Source of the DNA: a virus
Length of the DNA: 64,000 nucleotides
Strand: one strand, 5' to 3'
Virus record (IMG/VR): IMGVR_UViG_3300017917_001839
Location: 1-64,000 of that record
A model generated the notes under the pieces. The model made no database searches, was not told the DNA's origin, and saw only the letters and a program-made list of their open reading frames with translations. A program made the position numbers and the translations under genes. Shown piece after piece: positions 63,825 through 64,000 of the stretch; position 1 is the stretch's first letter, and each line of letters starts with the position of its first letter.

Positions 63825-64000
63825 CTAACCCCGCTAGCTAATACAATCTTACAAATGTGTTCTAGTCGTTCGATGTGTTCCATAGCACGCCACGGACTAG
63901 TATCAATGCTAACAACACCGTGACCTTTAATGCCAACAATATCATAAGCAACATTACCATGGTCATCTAGTTGTAGGTTCTCATGACACTTGGTTGCTAG
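63821..64000 (-). CDS. Class II aldolase/adducin-like protein, C-terminus only
   Basis: The last 59 codons are visible, entering from the right edge and ending at TGA 63821-63823. The tail VAYDIVGIKGHGVVSIDTSPWRAMEHIERLEHICKIVLASG fits the family's C-terminal pattern (NHG-V, then a helix with E-x-x-LEHxxKI). Such proteins include fuculose-phosphate and rhamnulose-phosphate aldolases, or sugar-phosphate dehydratases. It shows that the cluster continues beyond this window. Confidence 0.6.
   Translation of the reverse strand, partial: LATKCHENLQLDDHGNVAYDIVGIKGHGVVSIDTSPWRAMEHIERLEHICKIVLASGVR

Noticed and set aside
1-64000. tRNA genes, CRISPR arrays, integrase or attachment sites
   Set aside because: I saw no cloverleaf with GTTCGANTC-type T-arms, no regular short repeat-spacer array, and no recombinase motif. 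A tRNAscan-SE run would be needed to exclude tRNAs firmly.

Overview
The window is a 64-kb piece of a large T4-like (tailed myovirus-type) bacteriophage genome. The evidence is a family B DNA polymerase of T4 gp43 type, a gp45-type sliding clamp, a T4 RNase H-type 5' nuclease and a DsbA-like late-transcription DNA-binding protein. They sit among many short, tightly packed, often overlapping genes with good Shine-Dalgarno sites. Consensus sigma-70 promoters (TTGACA-N16/17-TATAAT, often extended TGnTATAAT) and T4-late-like GATAAATA boxes fit the same picture. The gene repertoire resembles marine T4-like phages of cyanobacteria and SAR11-type bacteria; host assignment is inference. Two encoded outer-membrane-type proteins (a DUF481-like barrel and a lipoprotein with a barrel-like C-terminus) point to a Gram-negative host.

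Layout. (1) 1-966, minus strand: a cut-off sulfotransferase-like gene and a cupin/2OG-oxygenase-like gene. (2) 1042-36060, plus strand with one reversed gene at 27085-27744: small early-type genes, a virion structural gene (4562), DsbA, gp43, gp45, a DpdA-like transglycosylase, a Bax-inhibitor-1 homologue, a short sugar/radical-SAM cluster (14287-18111), FolE and QueE, RNase H, a MazG-like protein, an HNH endonuclease, a MoxR ATPase/VWA-metalloprotein pair, a cyclic-phosphate-processing receiver-like protein, and an 841-aa FG-GAP lipoprotein. (3) 36057-64000, minus strand: one uninterrupted run of 26 genes, nearly all overlapping or abutting.

The minus-strand run is the most unusual part. It holds nine divergent radical SAM proteins, each with an N-terminal cysteine-rich 'twitch'-type domain and an intact CX3CX2C motif. 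Around them are a NeuB-like synthase, a UDP-sugar 6-dehydrogenase, two sulfotransferases, a NodU/TobZ-type carbamoyltransferase, two SGNH hydrolase-like proteins, an SDR, a GT-A glycosyltransferase, a class II aldolase-like C-terminus, a methyltransferase and an Smr protein. It also encodes a 1358-aa protein that I resolve into 13 tandem copies of a GT-A-like module. The simplest reading is a phage-carried pathway that builds and decorates an unusual glycan or other surface molecule, but no substrate can be named from sequence alone.

A second theme is 7-deazaguanine chemistry. DpdA-like, FolE, QueE and a possible divergent QueD-like protein are spread over 9982-20318, suggesting 7-deazaguanine modification of phage DNA. 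I found no tRNA genes or CRISPR arrays by eye. After adding small genes, no gene-free stretch exceeds about 200 bp.
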